This document shows positions 15,818 through 24,781 of a stretch of 64,000 nt of DNA, piece by piece (the stretch's first letter is position 1; the number at the start of each line of letters is the position of its first letter). The position numbers and the translations under genes were made by a program. The stretch comes from JAMLHH01 sp035515235 (GTDB lineage Bacteria; Bacteroidota; Bacteroidia; Chitinophagales; JADIYW01). The stretch spans positions 1 through 64,000 of the forward strand of contig DATJBS010000033.1 in assembly GCA_035515235.1 (NCBI GenBank). Reading direction: 5' to 3'. Below the pieces are notes generated by a model that was not told the DNA's origin, ran no database searches, and saw only the letters and a list, made by a program, of their open reading frames with translations.

Positions 15818-17089
15818 CTACGAAGCAGTCATTAATCTTTCACTATCCAATTTCACTGCAATAGCTAACATCACAGAAAAAGACAGAAGAGATGAACCTC
15901 CATAACTGATGAAAGGCAAGGGAATTCCAATGACTGGCAATAAGCCAATCGTCATTCCGATATTGATCAAAAAGTGCATGAAAATAATGGAAGCTACTGA
16001 AAAGATATAAACTCTAGCATAAGTCGTCCGCTGTCGATTCGCAATAGAAACTAGTCTTTGCAATAGAATGACAAACAAACCAATTAATACAAACGAACCT
16101 AAAAATCCCCATTCTTCACCGATAGAACAAAAAATAAAGTCTGTAGTCATTTCTGGCACAAAATCGTATCTAGTTTGTGTACCGTGTAGCCAACCTTTAC
16201 CAAATGGACCACCTGATCCGATAGCAATTTTGGATTGCTCTAAATTATAACCTACTCCTTTTTTATCTTCTAATTTCCCTAAAATTACGTTGATACGATC
16301 CTGCTGATGCTGTTTTAATATCGTATGAAAAGCGGTATCAATAGCAACAATATAACCTATAGATACCAACATCAATCCAACGATTACAGCTACTACTGTT
16401 CGCTCTCTTGGAAGTACAACATAGATATAAGTCAATACTGCAGAGAATAAAATAACTACTGCACCGATGAGAATGAACTTATCAAAAGACAATGCTAATA
16501 ACGATATTGCTACAACATATAAGCCTAAATAGATGAACCAATTACTCAAACCTTCTCTATTAAATACCATAATAAAACTCAAGAAAACTAAGGAAGAACC
16601 CGCGTCACCTTGCATCAATACGATAAAGAGCGGAACAGCAACTATAGCAGAAGCAATCATTCTCTGCTTTAGATTATTAAACCTTACTTGTGGTGTATCT
16701 AAATACCTTGCAAGCGCCATGGCTGTTCCTAATTTGGCAAACTCGGAAGGCTGTAATTTAAAGAAACCTAAATCAATCCAGTTAAGATTCCCTTTTGTGG
16801 CTGCACCAATGACAAATACAGATAGCAGAAGCGCCATAATAGCTCCATAAATCAAGTAGGATAGATTCATCAGCAATAGTCTATCGAAACCTAAAATGAT
16901 AAAGAAAAGCAATCCTGAAACACCCATCCAAAGTAATTGCTTTCCATGGTTTGTACTCATGTCCAACAAATCAAATGAACCGTCATATTGAGTAGCGAAA
17001 ATAGCAGTCCAGCCAATCGCCATCAATATTAGATAGACAATGATTACTGTAGAATCATATTGGTTTTGGCCGTACTGTCCTTTTGCCAT
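15818..17089 (-). CDS. rodA: RodA, SEDS peptidoglycan glycosyltransferase
   Basis: 423 residues with about ten transmembrane segments and SEDS-family motifs: QPSEFAKLG, DAGSSLVF, and the C-terminal GIPLPFISYGGSSLLSF. RodA polymerises glycan strands during side-wall elongation with its partner PBP2. The start codon lies inside the end of mrdA (46-base overlap), which indicates translational coupling and fixed stoichiometry. It is the last gene of the leftward purH-mre-mrdA-rodA block. Confidence 0.95.
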   Translation of the reverse strand: MAKGQYGQNQYDSTVIIVYLILMAIGWTAIFATQYDGSFDLLDMSTNHGKQLLWMGVSGLLFFIILGFDRLLLMNLSYLIYGAIMALLLSVFVIGAATKGNLNWIDLGFFKLQPSEFAKLGTAMALARYLDTPQVRFNNLKQRMIASAIVAVPLFIVLMQGDAGSSLVFLSFIMVFNREGLSNWFIYLGLYVVAISLLALSFDKFILIGAVVILFSAVLTYIYVVLPRERTVVAVIVGLMLVSIGYIVAIDTAFHTILKQHQQDRINVILGKLEDKKGVGYNLEQSKIAIGSGGPFGKGWLHGTQTRYDFVPEMTTDFIFCSIGEEWGFLGSFVLIGLFVILLQRLVSIANRQRTTYARVYIFSVASIIFMHFLINIGMTIGLLPVIGIPLPFISYGGSSLLSFSVMLAIAVKLDSERLMTAS

Positions 17090-18906
17090 ATTAGATTAGA
17101 TTTTAACATTTTCTCTTCCAAGTGCAAACGCTTAGAAGAAATCGTATCGTTTAAATATTTTTCAATCATTAAAGAAGCGATAGGTCCAGCATAAGTAGCT
17201 CCAAATCCTGAATTTTCTACCACTACTGCAATAGCAATCACGGGATTCTCTAATGGAGCATATGCTACAAATAAAGAGTGGTCTTTGCCATGTGGATTTT
17301 GTGCTGTACCTGTTTTTGCAGCGAAGTCAAAATCTGCTGATTTTAATCGTGCTGCTGTACCACTTCTTACGGTTTCTGCTAAAGCTTCTTTGATAGAAGG
17401 GAAAAAATATGCAGGAATTCCTACCTCGTGTTTTTCTGTAGAAGGTTTATATAAAGATTTATCTTTTACAAAATACTTCAATAGTCTAGGCGTATAATAA
17501 TAACCACTATTAGCTATTGAAGCCATCATATTGGATAATTGGATAGGTGTAGATAATACTTCTCCTTGACCAATGGCTAAAGAAATAATCGTATTCGCTT
17601 TCCATCTGTTTTTACCATACATTCTGTTGAAGTAATCTGCTGAAGGTATATTTCCTTTCTTCTCGCCTGATAAATCCACTCCAGTAATATCTCCAAATCC
17701 GAAAGCCATAATGCCGCTTCTCCAACGATTATAAGCTTCTTCTGGAGTTCCTAAGATAGAATCCATGACCATATCTCTAAATATAGTACAAGAGTAAGCG
17801 TTACAAGACTGCTTCAATGCAGAGACTACATCAGGCAAAAAATGTCTTCCATGACAGCGTACTCTTACTCCTCCACCATAATAAGCTCCTACACAATTAT
17901 AACTCCATTCAGGAGTATGTACTCCATTATTGAAGACCACTAATGTAGCAGGAATTTTAAAGGTAGACCCTGGAGGATAAGTAGCAGAAATAGGACGATT
18001 GATTAAAGGCTTTGTTTTGTCTCTATTCAATTCCATATAATTATGTCCACGATAACGACCTGCTAAGAGGTTAGGGTCATAACCGGGACTACTTACATAG
18101 GCCAAAATCTCTCCTGTAGCGGGTTCAATAGCAACTACAGAACCTGATTTATTCTGCATCAATAGTTCGCCATAAGTTTGTAGTAGAATGTCTAAAGAGG
18201 TCACCATATCATAACCAGATATAGGTTTAATATCATCTTCTCCATCTTTATATACTCCTTGAAAACGACCTCTTACGTCCATGATTTGATAAGTAAAACC
18301 TTTTTTTCCTCTCAAATAATCTTCATAATAAGACTCCAAACCAGTATTTCCCATATAATCTCCCATTTCATAATAGCCTTGGGAATTATCTATTTGGTTT
18401 TTATTAGCTTCTGCTAAATAGCCTAATACGTGAGCTGCACCTTTATATGGATATCTTCGAATCGTTCTAGTATGGTAGCTGACTGCTGGAAACTGGTATA
18501 AATATTCTTGAAATCGTGCAAAAGTAGATTGCTCCACCATTTTCACTATAGGCGTAGGTTTATTGGGAGAAGAGTATTTTATCTCTTCCAATCTTCTACT
18601 GACAAATTCGGGAGTCGTTTTTAATAACTCACAAAAAAGTAGAGTATCTAACGGAAAGTTTTTCAACTGATTGTACTGAATATTAATATCGTACACTGCG
18701 TCATTAGAAACAATAACTCTTCCTTTCCTATCTAAAATCAAACCTCTAGATGGGTAAATTGTCATTTTTTTAACGACATTATTCCGAGCTTGTAATTTGT
18801 AAGTAGGATTTGCAATTTGGATAGCAAATAATTTTATCAAGAAAATAATTGCCACAGCATAAATACCTAAACTTAGTAAGCCCGGTCCATTCTCTGATTT
18901 ACTCAT
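17044..18906 (-). CDS. mrdA: Penicillin-binding protein 2 (elongation transpeptidase)
   Basis: 620 residues: one N-terminal transmembrane helix (about 12-28), a non-catalytic pedestal domain, then the transpeptidase. The catalytic motifs are visible: SxxK as STFK in YPPGSTFK, SxN as SCN in LKQSCNAYS, and KTG in AAKTGTAQNP. It cross-links new side-wall peptidoglycan made by RodA. The gene starts three bases after mreD and overlaps rodA. Confidence 0.95.
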   Translation of the reverse strand: MSKSENGPGLLSLGIYAVAIIFLIKLFAIQIANPTYKLQARNNVVKKMTIYPSRGLILDRKGRVIVSNDAVYDINIQYNQLKNFPLDTLLFCELLKTTPEFVSRRLEEIKYSSPNKPTPIVKMVEQSTFARFQEYLYQFPAVSYHTRTIRRYPYKGAAHVLGYLAEANKNQIDNSQGYYEMGDYMGNTGLESYYEDYLRGKKGFTYQIMDVRGRFQGVYKDGEDDIKPISGYDMVTSLDILLQTYGELLMQNKSGSVVAIEPATGEILAYVSSPGYDPNLLAGRYRGHNYMELNRDKTKPLINRPISATYPPGSTFKIPATLVVFNNGVHTPEWSYNCVGAYYGGGVRVRCHGRHFLPDVVSALKQSCNAYSCTIFRDMVMDSILGTPEEAYNRWRSGIMAFGFGDITGVDLSGEKKGNIPSADYFNRMYGKNRWKANTIISLAIGQGEVLSTPIQLSNMMASIANSGYYYTPRLLKYFVKDKSLYKPSTEKHEVGIPAYFFPSIKEALAETVRSGTAARLKSADFDFAAKTGTAQNPHGKDHSLFVAYAPLENPVIAIAVVVENSGFGATYAGPIASLMIEKYLNDTISSKRLHLEEKMLKSNLIWQKDSTAKTNMILQ

Positions 18907-18908
18907 GG

Positions 18909-19436
18909 CTATATTTTTCGTTTATCATCTCTAGCTAAAAATAACAAAGTCAAAAGTGCTATAGTTGCAGATGATAATATTGTTCCAGTAGCTATTCTTC
19001 TAATTGTAAATATAAAATTATGGAAGGAGAATCTCTCTATAGAATAATATAATAGTTGATGGATAAATACCATTATCAAAACGAGCAGAAGAAATTTACC
19101 AATGCCCATTTCTTGTACAGGAGAAATTAAGTTTTTGTCATATCCTGAACTCGGTGATATTGCATCTAAAACAAATCCTCTAGAAAAAGCCATGAAAGTC
19201 ATTGCTGCTGTATGCAAACCACCTGTTCCTAAAAGAAAATCTATCAAATAACCGATAGCAAAACCTACGATCATGCCTAAAAATCGAGGTGTATAAATAG
19301 GAAGCAAAAGAAGTATTAATGGATAGACGACAATTTTTCCAAAACCTGTGATATGTATCAAATCAAATAAAAACACTTGACTCAACACAAGAAAGATGAA
19401 TAAAACTACTATTTGTATGTAAGAAGTAAAAGTCAT
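18909..19436 (-). CDS. mreD: Rod-shape protein MreD
   Basis: 175 residues, about five transmembrane segments, almost no soluble part, as expected for MreD. The motif FLLGTGGLHTAAMTFMAF is typical of the family. The call is supported mainly by its place between mreC and mrdA, with 2-base spacing on both sides. It links the MreB filament to the elongation synthases in the inner membrane. Confidence 0.88.
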   Translation of the reverse strand: MTFTSYIQIVVLFIFLVLSQVFLFDLIHITGFGKIVVYPLILLLLPIYTPRFLGMIVGFAIGYLIDFLLGTGGLHTAAMTFMAFSRGFVLDAISPSSGYDKNLISPVQEMGIGKFLLLVLIMVFIHQLLYYSIERFSFHNFIFTIRRIATGTILSSATIALLTLLFLARDDKRKI

Positions 19437-19438
19437 CT

Positions 19439-20269
19439 TTATTGAGTAATTATAGGTAAAGAATTTCTTAAAGAGTCTATTTGCGGCTTATCCTTACTTT
19501 TTACAATATACACGTAATCCAACTTGTCGATTTCTATGGACAATTTCACATCTATATATAAAAAGCTTGTAGAGGGATCTTGCTTGACTTCTGAAACAAT
19601 TGCAGCGGGAATATTCGGTGGAAAAAAGTTACTATATCCTGCAGTCACAAAAGTATCTCCTACAGCAACTGTATTAGTTTTACTCACATTATCAATACTC
19701 AATCTCCAAGGATTCGTACCGTCCCAAGTCAAATTACCAAAAGCTCCAGAATTTTTATGCTTGACGCTAATTCTAGATTTTGTACTGACTACTGACATTG
19801 CTAATGCATAATCAGGAGAAGTATTAGTAATAATTCCTACTACGCCTAAACCTGTAATCAATCCTTGACCTTTTTCTATCCCATCATTGATTCCTTTATT
19901 GATCATGATATAATTCACAGACTGAGTGATATTATTATCAATCACTTTTGCCACTGAATAATCAAAAACTATAGAATCTGACTGAGAAGGAAGCGTACTA
20001 TCTAAAGGATAAATTAATGGATAACTTATTTGAGATAAATAATGAGCATTCTCTTCGGCTAATCTTTCATTTTCGAGTTTTAAACCGAAATATTCAGAAA
20101 TATCAGTGCGAACAGTATATATTTTTCCAGAAACAGCTTTTGATGCATTTCCTAGTACAGAATCTTGATAAAGGTTAGTTTTTCTTACAAACATCAAAGC
20201 AAATCCTTCTAAAATCAACAGAAGAATCAACAGATGAAACCGTTCTATCAGATAGAATAGATTTCGCAT
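19439..20269 (-). CDS. mreC: Rod-shape protein MreC
   Basis: 276 residues. An N-terminal transmembrane helix (about 10-28) is followed by a coiled coil (about 55-90) and a periplasmic double beta-barrel domain. That domain has the family pattern KVIDNNITQSVNYIMINKG, then GLGVVGII, and later TAGYSNFFPPNIPAAIVSE. MreC bridges MreB and MreD to PBP2 and activates it. The spacing to mreB is four bases. Confidence 0.92.
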   Translation of the reverse strand: MRNLFYLIERFHLLILLLILEGFALMFVRKTNLYQDSVLGNASKAVSGKIYTVRTDISEYFGLKLENERLAEENAHYLSQISYPLIYPLDSTLPSQSDSIVFDYSVAKVIDNNITQSVNYIMINKGINDGIEKGQGLITGLGVVGIITNTSPDYALAMSVVSTKSRISVKHKNSGAFGNLTWDGTNPWRLSIDNVSKTNTVAVGDTFVTAGYSNFFPPNIPAAIVSEVKQDPSTSFLYIDVKLSIEIDKLDYVYIVKSKDKPQIDSLRNSLPIITQ

Positions 20270-20273
20270 GTAA

Positions 20274-21296
20274 TTAGCTCAATAAGAAGGTGTATTTATG
20301 ACGGTTTTTCAAGGCAAGACCGGTACCTCTTACTACTGCACGTAGTGGATCTTCAGCAACTTGAACTGGCAACTTAGTTTTCAAGCTGATTCTTTTTGCT
20401 AATCCTCTTAATAATGCACCACCACCTGTCAAATACAGTCCTTTCTGATAAATATCTGAAGCTAATTCTGGCGGAGTACTTTCCAAGGCTTTCATGATAC
20501 CTTCTTCAATTTTAGAAATAGACTTATCTAAAGCTGCAGCAATTTCGGAGTAAGTTACAATCACCTGTTTTGGAATACCCGTCAATAAGTCACGACCATG
20601 TACAGGGAAATCTTCTGGTGGATCATCTAAATCTTGAATTGCAGCACCTACGTGAATTTTAATTTGTTCAGCAGTACGTTCACCAATTAAGATATTGTGT
20701 TGTCTTTTGACGTGCTCGATAATATCATAAGTAAAATCATCTCCAGCCACACGGATAGACTGATCAGTAACGATACCTGATAATGCTATTACAGCAATTT
20801 CTGTCGTACCACCACCAATATCAATAATCATATGACCTTCAGGCTGTTCTACATCCAATCCAATACCCAAAGCTGCTGCCATAGGCTCTTGAACTAAATA
20901 TCTCTCCCGAGCATTTGCACGCTCTGCTGATTCGATGACAGCTCTTCTTTCTACTTGAGTACATCCTGATGGCACACAAATCACCATGGTTAAAGATGGT
21001 TTGAACCAACGATTATTCTCATTAATCATGGAAATAAAACCACGAATCATTGCTTCTGCTGCTTTAAAATCAGCTATAACACCGTCTTTTAACGGACGAA
21101 TCGTAACTATATCAGCATGTGTTTTCTCATGCATCATCATAGCTCTTTTACCTACTGCGATAACATTTTCAGTCCTTCTATCTATAGCTACAATAGAAGG
21201 TTCGTCTACGACTACTTGATCTTTATAGATGATTAGAGTATTTGCGGTACCTAAATCTATAGCTATTTCTTTATTGAGAAAACTAAACAGACCCAT
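20274..21296 (-). CDS. mreB: MreB actin-like cell-shape protein
   Basis: 340 residues, the usual length. Phosphate-1 motif IDLGTANTLI (about 13-22), phosphate-2 motif IIDIGGGTTEIAVI and adenosine motif LTGGGALLRG are all present. So is the N-terminal amphipathic segment MGLFSFLNKE that tethers filaments to the membrane. It forms membrane-bound filaments that organise side-wall synthesis. It lies 83 bases downstream of purH, so its own promoter is possible in that gap. Confidence 0.96.
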   Translation of the reverse strand: MGLFSFLNKEIAIDLGTANTLIIYKDQVVVDEPSIVAIDRRTENVIAVGKRAMMMHEKTHADIVTIRPLKDGVIADFKAAEAMIRGFISMINENNRWFKPSLTMVICVPSGCTQVERRAVIESAERANARERYLVQEPMAAALGIGLDVEQPEGHMIIDIGGGTTEIAVIALSGIVTDQSIRVAGDDFTYDIIEHVKRQHNILIGERTAEQIKIHVGAAIQDLDDPPEDFPVHGRDLLTGIPKQVIVTYSEIAAALDKSISKIEEGIMKALESTPPELASDIYQKGLYLTGGGALLRGLAKRISLKTKLPVQVAEDPLRAVVRGTGLALKNRHKYTFLLS

Positions 21297-21379
21297 TTAT
21301 ATATTATTATATTACTTTATTTTTTAAAAGAAATTGGAGAGATTAAAGATAGATTAAAATCTAAACTTCTCTATTATTT

Positions 21380-22903
21380 CTAATGTTTAAAATGTCTAAC
21401 TCCAGTAAATACCATGGACACATTGTTTTCATTACAATAATCAATCGATAACTGATCTTTGATAGAACCACCTGGCTGTACAACTGCAACAATTCCAGCA
21501 AGTTGCGCAATTTCCACACAATCAGGGAATGGAAAAAATGCATCTGATGCCATTACAGCTCCATTCAAATCGAAACCGAATGCTTTTGCTTTTGCTATAG
21601 CTTGATTTAATGCATCTACTCTAGAGGTTTGACCTGTTCCGCTAGCTAGCAATTGATTCTCTTTCGCCAAAACAATCGTATTAGATTTAGTATGCTTACA
21701 TACTTTTAAGGCAAATTCTAGAGATTGTAATTCTTGATCTGTTGGAGTTTTTGTTGTTACAGTTTTCATTTGGTCAGCAGTCTCGATGACAGCATCTTTA
21801 TCTTGAACTATAACACCGTTTAAAATGGTTTTAAACATTTCTTTAGGCAAATCGACAGATTTTCTTTTCAATAAAATTCTGTTTTTTCTGCTTTTCAATA
21901 TTTCTAATGCATCCTCATCGTAAGATGGAGCAATTAAAATTTCCATGAATAATTTATTCAATTCTTCAGCAACTGCTTTATCTACATTTTGATTGGTGAT
22001 GACCACTCCACCAAATGCAGAAACTGGATCACAAGACAATGCATTCAAATAAGCATCTTTTGCTGTATCGGCAGTAGCGATACCACACGCATTGGTATGT
22101 TTGATGATTGCATAAGTAGAAAGTGAATTGTTGAACTCATCTATCAAACCGATACAAGCATCTACGTCTACTAAATTATTATACGATAATTCTTTGCCGT
22201 GTAACTTTTCAAACATTGCATCTAAGTCACCATAATATGAAGCTGATTGATGTGGATTTTCTCCGTATCTCAAAGTCTTACTAGGTAATCCTTCAAAATT
22301 TCTCACTGAAAGATCTTCCTTATTCAAAAACCATTGGTGAATTGCTGTATCGTAATGTGAAGTGATACCAAATGCATTCGAAGCAAATTGTTTTCTATCT
22401 TCTAATTGAGTGGCACAATTATTTTTAGTCAATACTTCCAAAGCAGATTCATACTGATCTCTACTTGAAACAATCAAAGTATCTTTAAAATTTTTAGCAG
22501 CAGCTCTAATTAAAGAAATACCACCGATGTCAATTTTCTCAATAATGTCTTGTTCGCTAGCACCTGATGCCACTGTAGCCTCAAACGGATACAAGTCCAC
22601 AATAATCATATCTAAAGCTGGGATATTAAATTCAGCAGCTTGATCTACATCTTCTTGCAAATCTCTTCTATACAAAATACCACCAAAAACTGCTGGATGT
22701 AAAGTTTTCACTCTCCCGCCAAAAATAGATGGAAAACCAGTCAATTCCTCAACAGGAACAACAGGAATACCTAAGTTTTCGATAAAAGATTGAGTACCAC
22801 CAGTAGAATAAATTTTTACATTATTAGCATGTAAAAGTTTCACAATGGAGTCCAATCCGTCTTTATAATAGACGGAAATTAAAGCAGATTGAATGGTTTT
22901 CAA
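21380..22903 (-). CDS. purH: Bifunctional AICAR formyltransferase / IMP cyclohydrolase
   Basis: 507 residues from a TTG at 22903. The frame is also open from a TTG at 22933, but homology to PurH starts at KTIQSALISVYYKDGL and no in-frame ATG exists near it. Residues about 1-190 form the IMP cyclohydrolase (MGS-like fold, STGGT, KTLHPAVFGGIL). The rest is the AICAR transformylase (ETLRYGENPHQSA-type segment, VDACIGLI, IIKHTNACGIA, DAFFPFPDCVE). It carries out the last two steps of IMP synthesis. It heads the mre block, and purN and purL are elsewhere in the window. Confidence 0.93.
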   Translation of the reverse strand: MKTIQSALISVYYKDGLDSIVKLLHANNVKIYSTGGTQSFIENLGIPVVPVEELTGFPSIFGGRVKTLHPAVFGGILYRRDLQEDVDQAAEFNIPALDMIIVDLYPFEATVASGASEQDIIEKIDIGGISLIRAAAKNFKDTLIVSSRDQYESALEVLTKNNCATQLEDRKQFASNAFGITSHYDTAIHQWFLNKEDLSVRNFEGLPSKTLRYGENPHQSASYYGDLDAMFEKLHGKELSYNNLVDVDACIGLIDEFNNSLSTYAIIKHTNACGIATADTAKDAYLNALSCDPVSAFGGVVITNQNVDKAVAEELNKLFMEILIAPSYDEDALEILKSRKNRILLKRKSVDLPKEMFKTILNGVIVQDKDAVIETADQMKTVTTKTPTDQELQSLEFALKVCKHTKSNTIVLAKENQLLASGTGQTSRVDALNQAIAKAKAFGFDLNGAVMASDAFFPFPDCVEIAQLAGIVAVVQPGGSIKDQLSIDYCNENNVSMVFTGVRHFKH

Positions 22904-23059
22904 GATAAAATAATTTGACTGAGTAAAGAACAATGCGAATTTACATATTTCATGACTTAAGAAAAGAAAAGAACCAATTTTTACTATTAATATTTGATTA
23001 ATAAGCTAGCATTTTTACACATTTTGTTAATGTTTAAAAAAAATAACTCAAGAAGACTT

Positions 23060-23668
23060 CTATTTTCTCACTTCTTCATCAATATCTACTTCTTTATCTT
23101 TCAGCACATCAGTGATTTCGTCAAGTCTTTGAATTTTATGCTGAAAATCACCTGCTAATTTATTTCGTATTTGAGAAAGCTTACTTAAAATTCCGTCAAT
23201 ACTATCAGGAAGATTTTCTTCTAATAGTTCACGAAATCTTTTTGCAAACGTGGGCGACTTGCCATTGGTAGAAATAGCCACTTTCAAATCTCCTTTTGTG
23301 ACAATACTTCCTAAATAAAAATCACACAATTCTGGTGTATCTGCAACATTAATCAAAATCCCATGACTTTGACTTGCATGATATACTTCCATATTCACTG
23401 CATGATCAGCAGTCGCGGCAATAACTAAACTTTTCCCTATAACATCTTGAGCTTCAAAAGCTTTATATTCTAATTTGATTTGCGGAAAATCTTTTGCTAA
23501 TGATATAATCTGTTCAGAAATCTCTATTGCTACCAAGTGAATTTTTGCATTTGGACTACTTTTTAGAATAAAATGTAACTTCTCCTCTCCCACATAACCT
23601 CCACCGACTATCAAAGTAGTGAAGTGATTCATTTTTAGAAATATTGGATATAGTTGATTTTGACCCAT
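23060..23668 (-). CDS. Precorrin-2 dehydrogenase / sirohydrochlorin ferrochelatase
   Basis: 202 residues matching the Met8p / N-terminal CysG (CysG-B) family. The NAD site is LIVGGGYVGEEK. The family signature NVADTPELCDFYLGSIV is followed by KVAISTNGKSPTFAKRFREL. The gene oxidises precorrin-2 to sirohydrochlorin and inserts Fe(II) to make siroheme, the cofactor of the sulfite reductase encoded at 25577-27703. It is on the same strand as the methyltransferase and reductase genes but is separated from them by about 1.1 kb of repeats and a toxin-antitoxin pair. Confidence 0.9.
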   Translation of the reverse strand: MGQNQLYPIFLKMNHFTTLIVGGGYVGEEKLHFILKSSPNAKIHLVAIEISEQIISLAKDFPQIKLEYKAFEAQDVIGKSLVIAATADHAVNMEVYHASQSHGILINVADTPELCDFYLGSIVTKGDLKVAISTNGKSPTFAKRFRELLEENLPDSIDGILSKLSQIRNKLAGDFQHKIQRLDEITDVLKDKEVDIDEEVRK

Positions 23669-23715
23669 GAATTAAAAATACGAAGTTATAAGTACGAAGT
23701 TAAAAATACAAAATG

Positions 23716-23857
23716 AAGTACAAAGGTAAAAGTACGATGTACGAAATAGTTGACTGTTATCCTAAAAGGATCTCTGTAAGAATTTAAAGTACAAAGTTAA
23801 AAGTACGATGTACGAAAGAGTTCACTGTCATCCGGAAATGATCTATGTACGAATTAC
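23716..23857. repeat. Two imperfect 71-bp tandem repeats
   Basis: Copy 1 starts at 23716 and copy 2 at 23787. Each has AAGTACAAAG, then TAAAAGTACGATGTACGAAA, then ACTGTnATCC and a purine-rich GGAnnTGATCT/GGATCTCTG segment. The last part (CTGTCATCCTGAAAAGGATC) recurs at 23932-23955. The whole gap 23669-24095 is non-coding. It also holds TCAGCATGAC (23871-23880), an inverted partner of the GTCATCC ends, and AACTCAACGACACATT, a variant of the block seen at 14177. Confidence 0.7.
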
Positions 23858-24095
23858 TCTGAGATGCTTTCAGCATGACATTATAATAATTTTAAAACAT
23901 AAAGAAATTAAGAAAATACTTTTATAAACAAACTGTCATCCTGAAAAGGATCTCTGCAAGAATTATCTTTAGACTCTGAAAGAGCTCTTAAATTAACTCA
24001 ACGACACATTAATAATAAAATTTTTTAGATAGAATTTTATAACTTTAAACTAAAGAGAAAAATCATCTTGTTGAATATCAATTAAAAATTCAGCT

Positions 24096-24308
24096 ATGCA
24101 AACACTAGATCTAATTAAAGTAATTAAACGCTTACCACTTTCTAAAAAAAAATATTTAGTTGAAGAAACCATCAAATCTATTAAAAAAGATGAAGCAAAT
24201 CATCAATTAGAATTAGCAGCTAATGAACTGTATGATGATTATAAAAATGATTCAGAACTCACTGTTTTCACTTCCTTAGATTTTGAGAATTTCTATGAAA
24301 CAAAGTGA
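24096..24308 (+). CDS. Antitoxin of a PemK/MazF-type pair
   Basis: 70 residues. Helical N-terminus (LDLIKVIKRLPLSKKKYLVEETI) and an acidic C-terminal tail (ANELYDDYKNDSELTVFTSL, then DFENFYETK), the pattern of short antitoxins that precede PemK-type toxins in Bacteroidota. The tail would block the toxin's RNA groove. The frame ends in TGA inside the toxin start, overlapping it by 14 bases. I recognise no named antitoxin family with certainty, and the call rests on size, tail and coupling. Confidence 0.75.
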   Translation: MQTLDLIKVIKRLPLSKKKYLVEETIKSIKKDEANHQLELAANELYDDYKNDSELTVFTSLDFENFYETK

Positions 24309-24633
24309 AATTTGGTTAATAGATCTTGACCCTACAAAAGGTGCAGAAATTCAAAAGAAAAGACCTGCTATTATTATCAATGATGATAGGATGGGAAAAT
24401 TGCCTTTGAAAATAATTATACCTATTACTGATTGGAAAGACCGTTATGAAATTGCGCCTTGGATGGTAAAAATAGAATCAAGTCTTGAAAATGGTCTCTC
24501 AAAAACTTCTGCTGCTGATTGTTTTCAAATTCGTTCTTTATCTCAAGAACGTTTAATTAAAAAACTTGGTCATATTGACTCCGCTACATTGAATAAGATA
24601 AAAGAAGGAATTAGGGTCGTAATGGATTTGTAG
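24295..24633 (+). CDS. MazF/PemK-family mRNA interferase toxin
   Basis: 112 residues from the ATG at 24295. A TTG four codons earlier is possible but unlikely. The family core is clear: EIWLIDLDPTKGAEIQKKRP, AIIINDDRMG, and IIIPITDWKDRY in place of the usual v-a-P-l-T-s strand. Unlike the pair at 455-1014, both partners here are open. It is only about 30% alike by eye to the 455-778 toxin, so the two are independent acquisitions rather than a recent duplication. It sits between the two halves of the siroheme genes. Confidence 0.87.
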   Translation: MKQSEIWLIDLDPTKGAEIQKKRPAIIINDDRMGKLPLKIIIPITDWKDRYEIAPWMVKIESSLENGLSKTSAADCFQIRSLSQERLIKKLGHIDSATLNKIKEGIRVVMDL

Positions 24634-24781
24634 AGATTGCTTCGCTACATTGCATTACTTTCACAATGACGAAATACACTTCAGATTGAATGAGCATCTT
24701 TCTTTGAAGGGGAAAGCAGTCTTTTATGCAACATTAGCACATTATCACATCAGCACATCCTCTCATCATCTAATCTCCTAA
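24634..24781. repeat. Repeat-derived intergenic sequence
   Basis: AGATTGCTTCGCTACATTGC and CACAATGACG (24633-24674) look like the stump of a dispersed GATTGCTTCG...CAATGACG repeat common in Bacteroidota genomes. ACATTAGCACATTATCACATCAGCACATC (24729-24759) is a short degenerate tandem. A sister run, CACATCAGCACATTCACTG, lies at 15779-15797. No coding signal is seen. Confidence 0.45.

Noticed and set aside
23716..23857. CRISPR-like array
   Set aside because: Only two 71-bp units with no separate spacers and no cas genes. They are simple tandem repeats.
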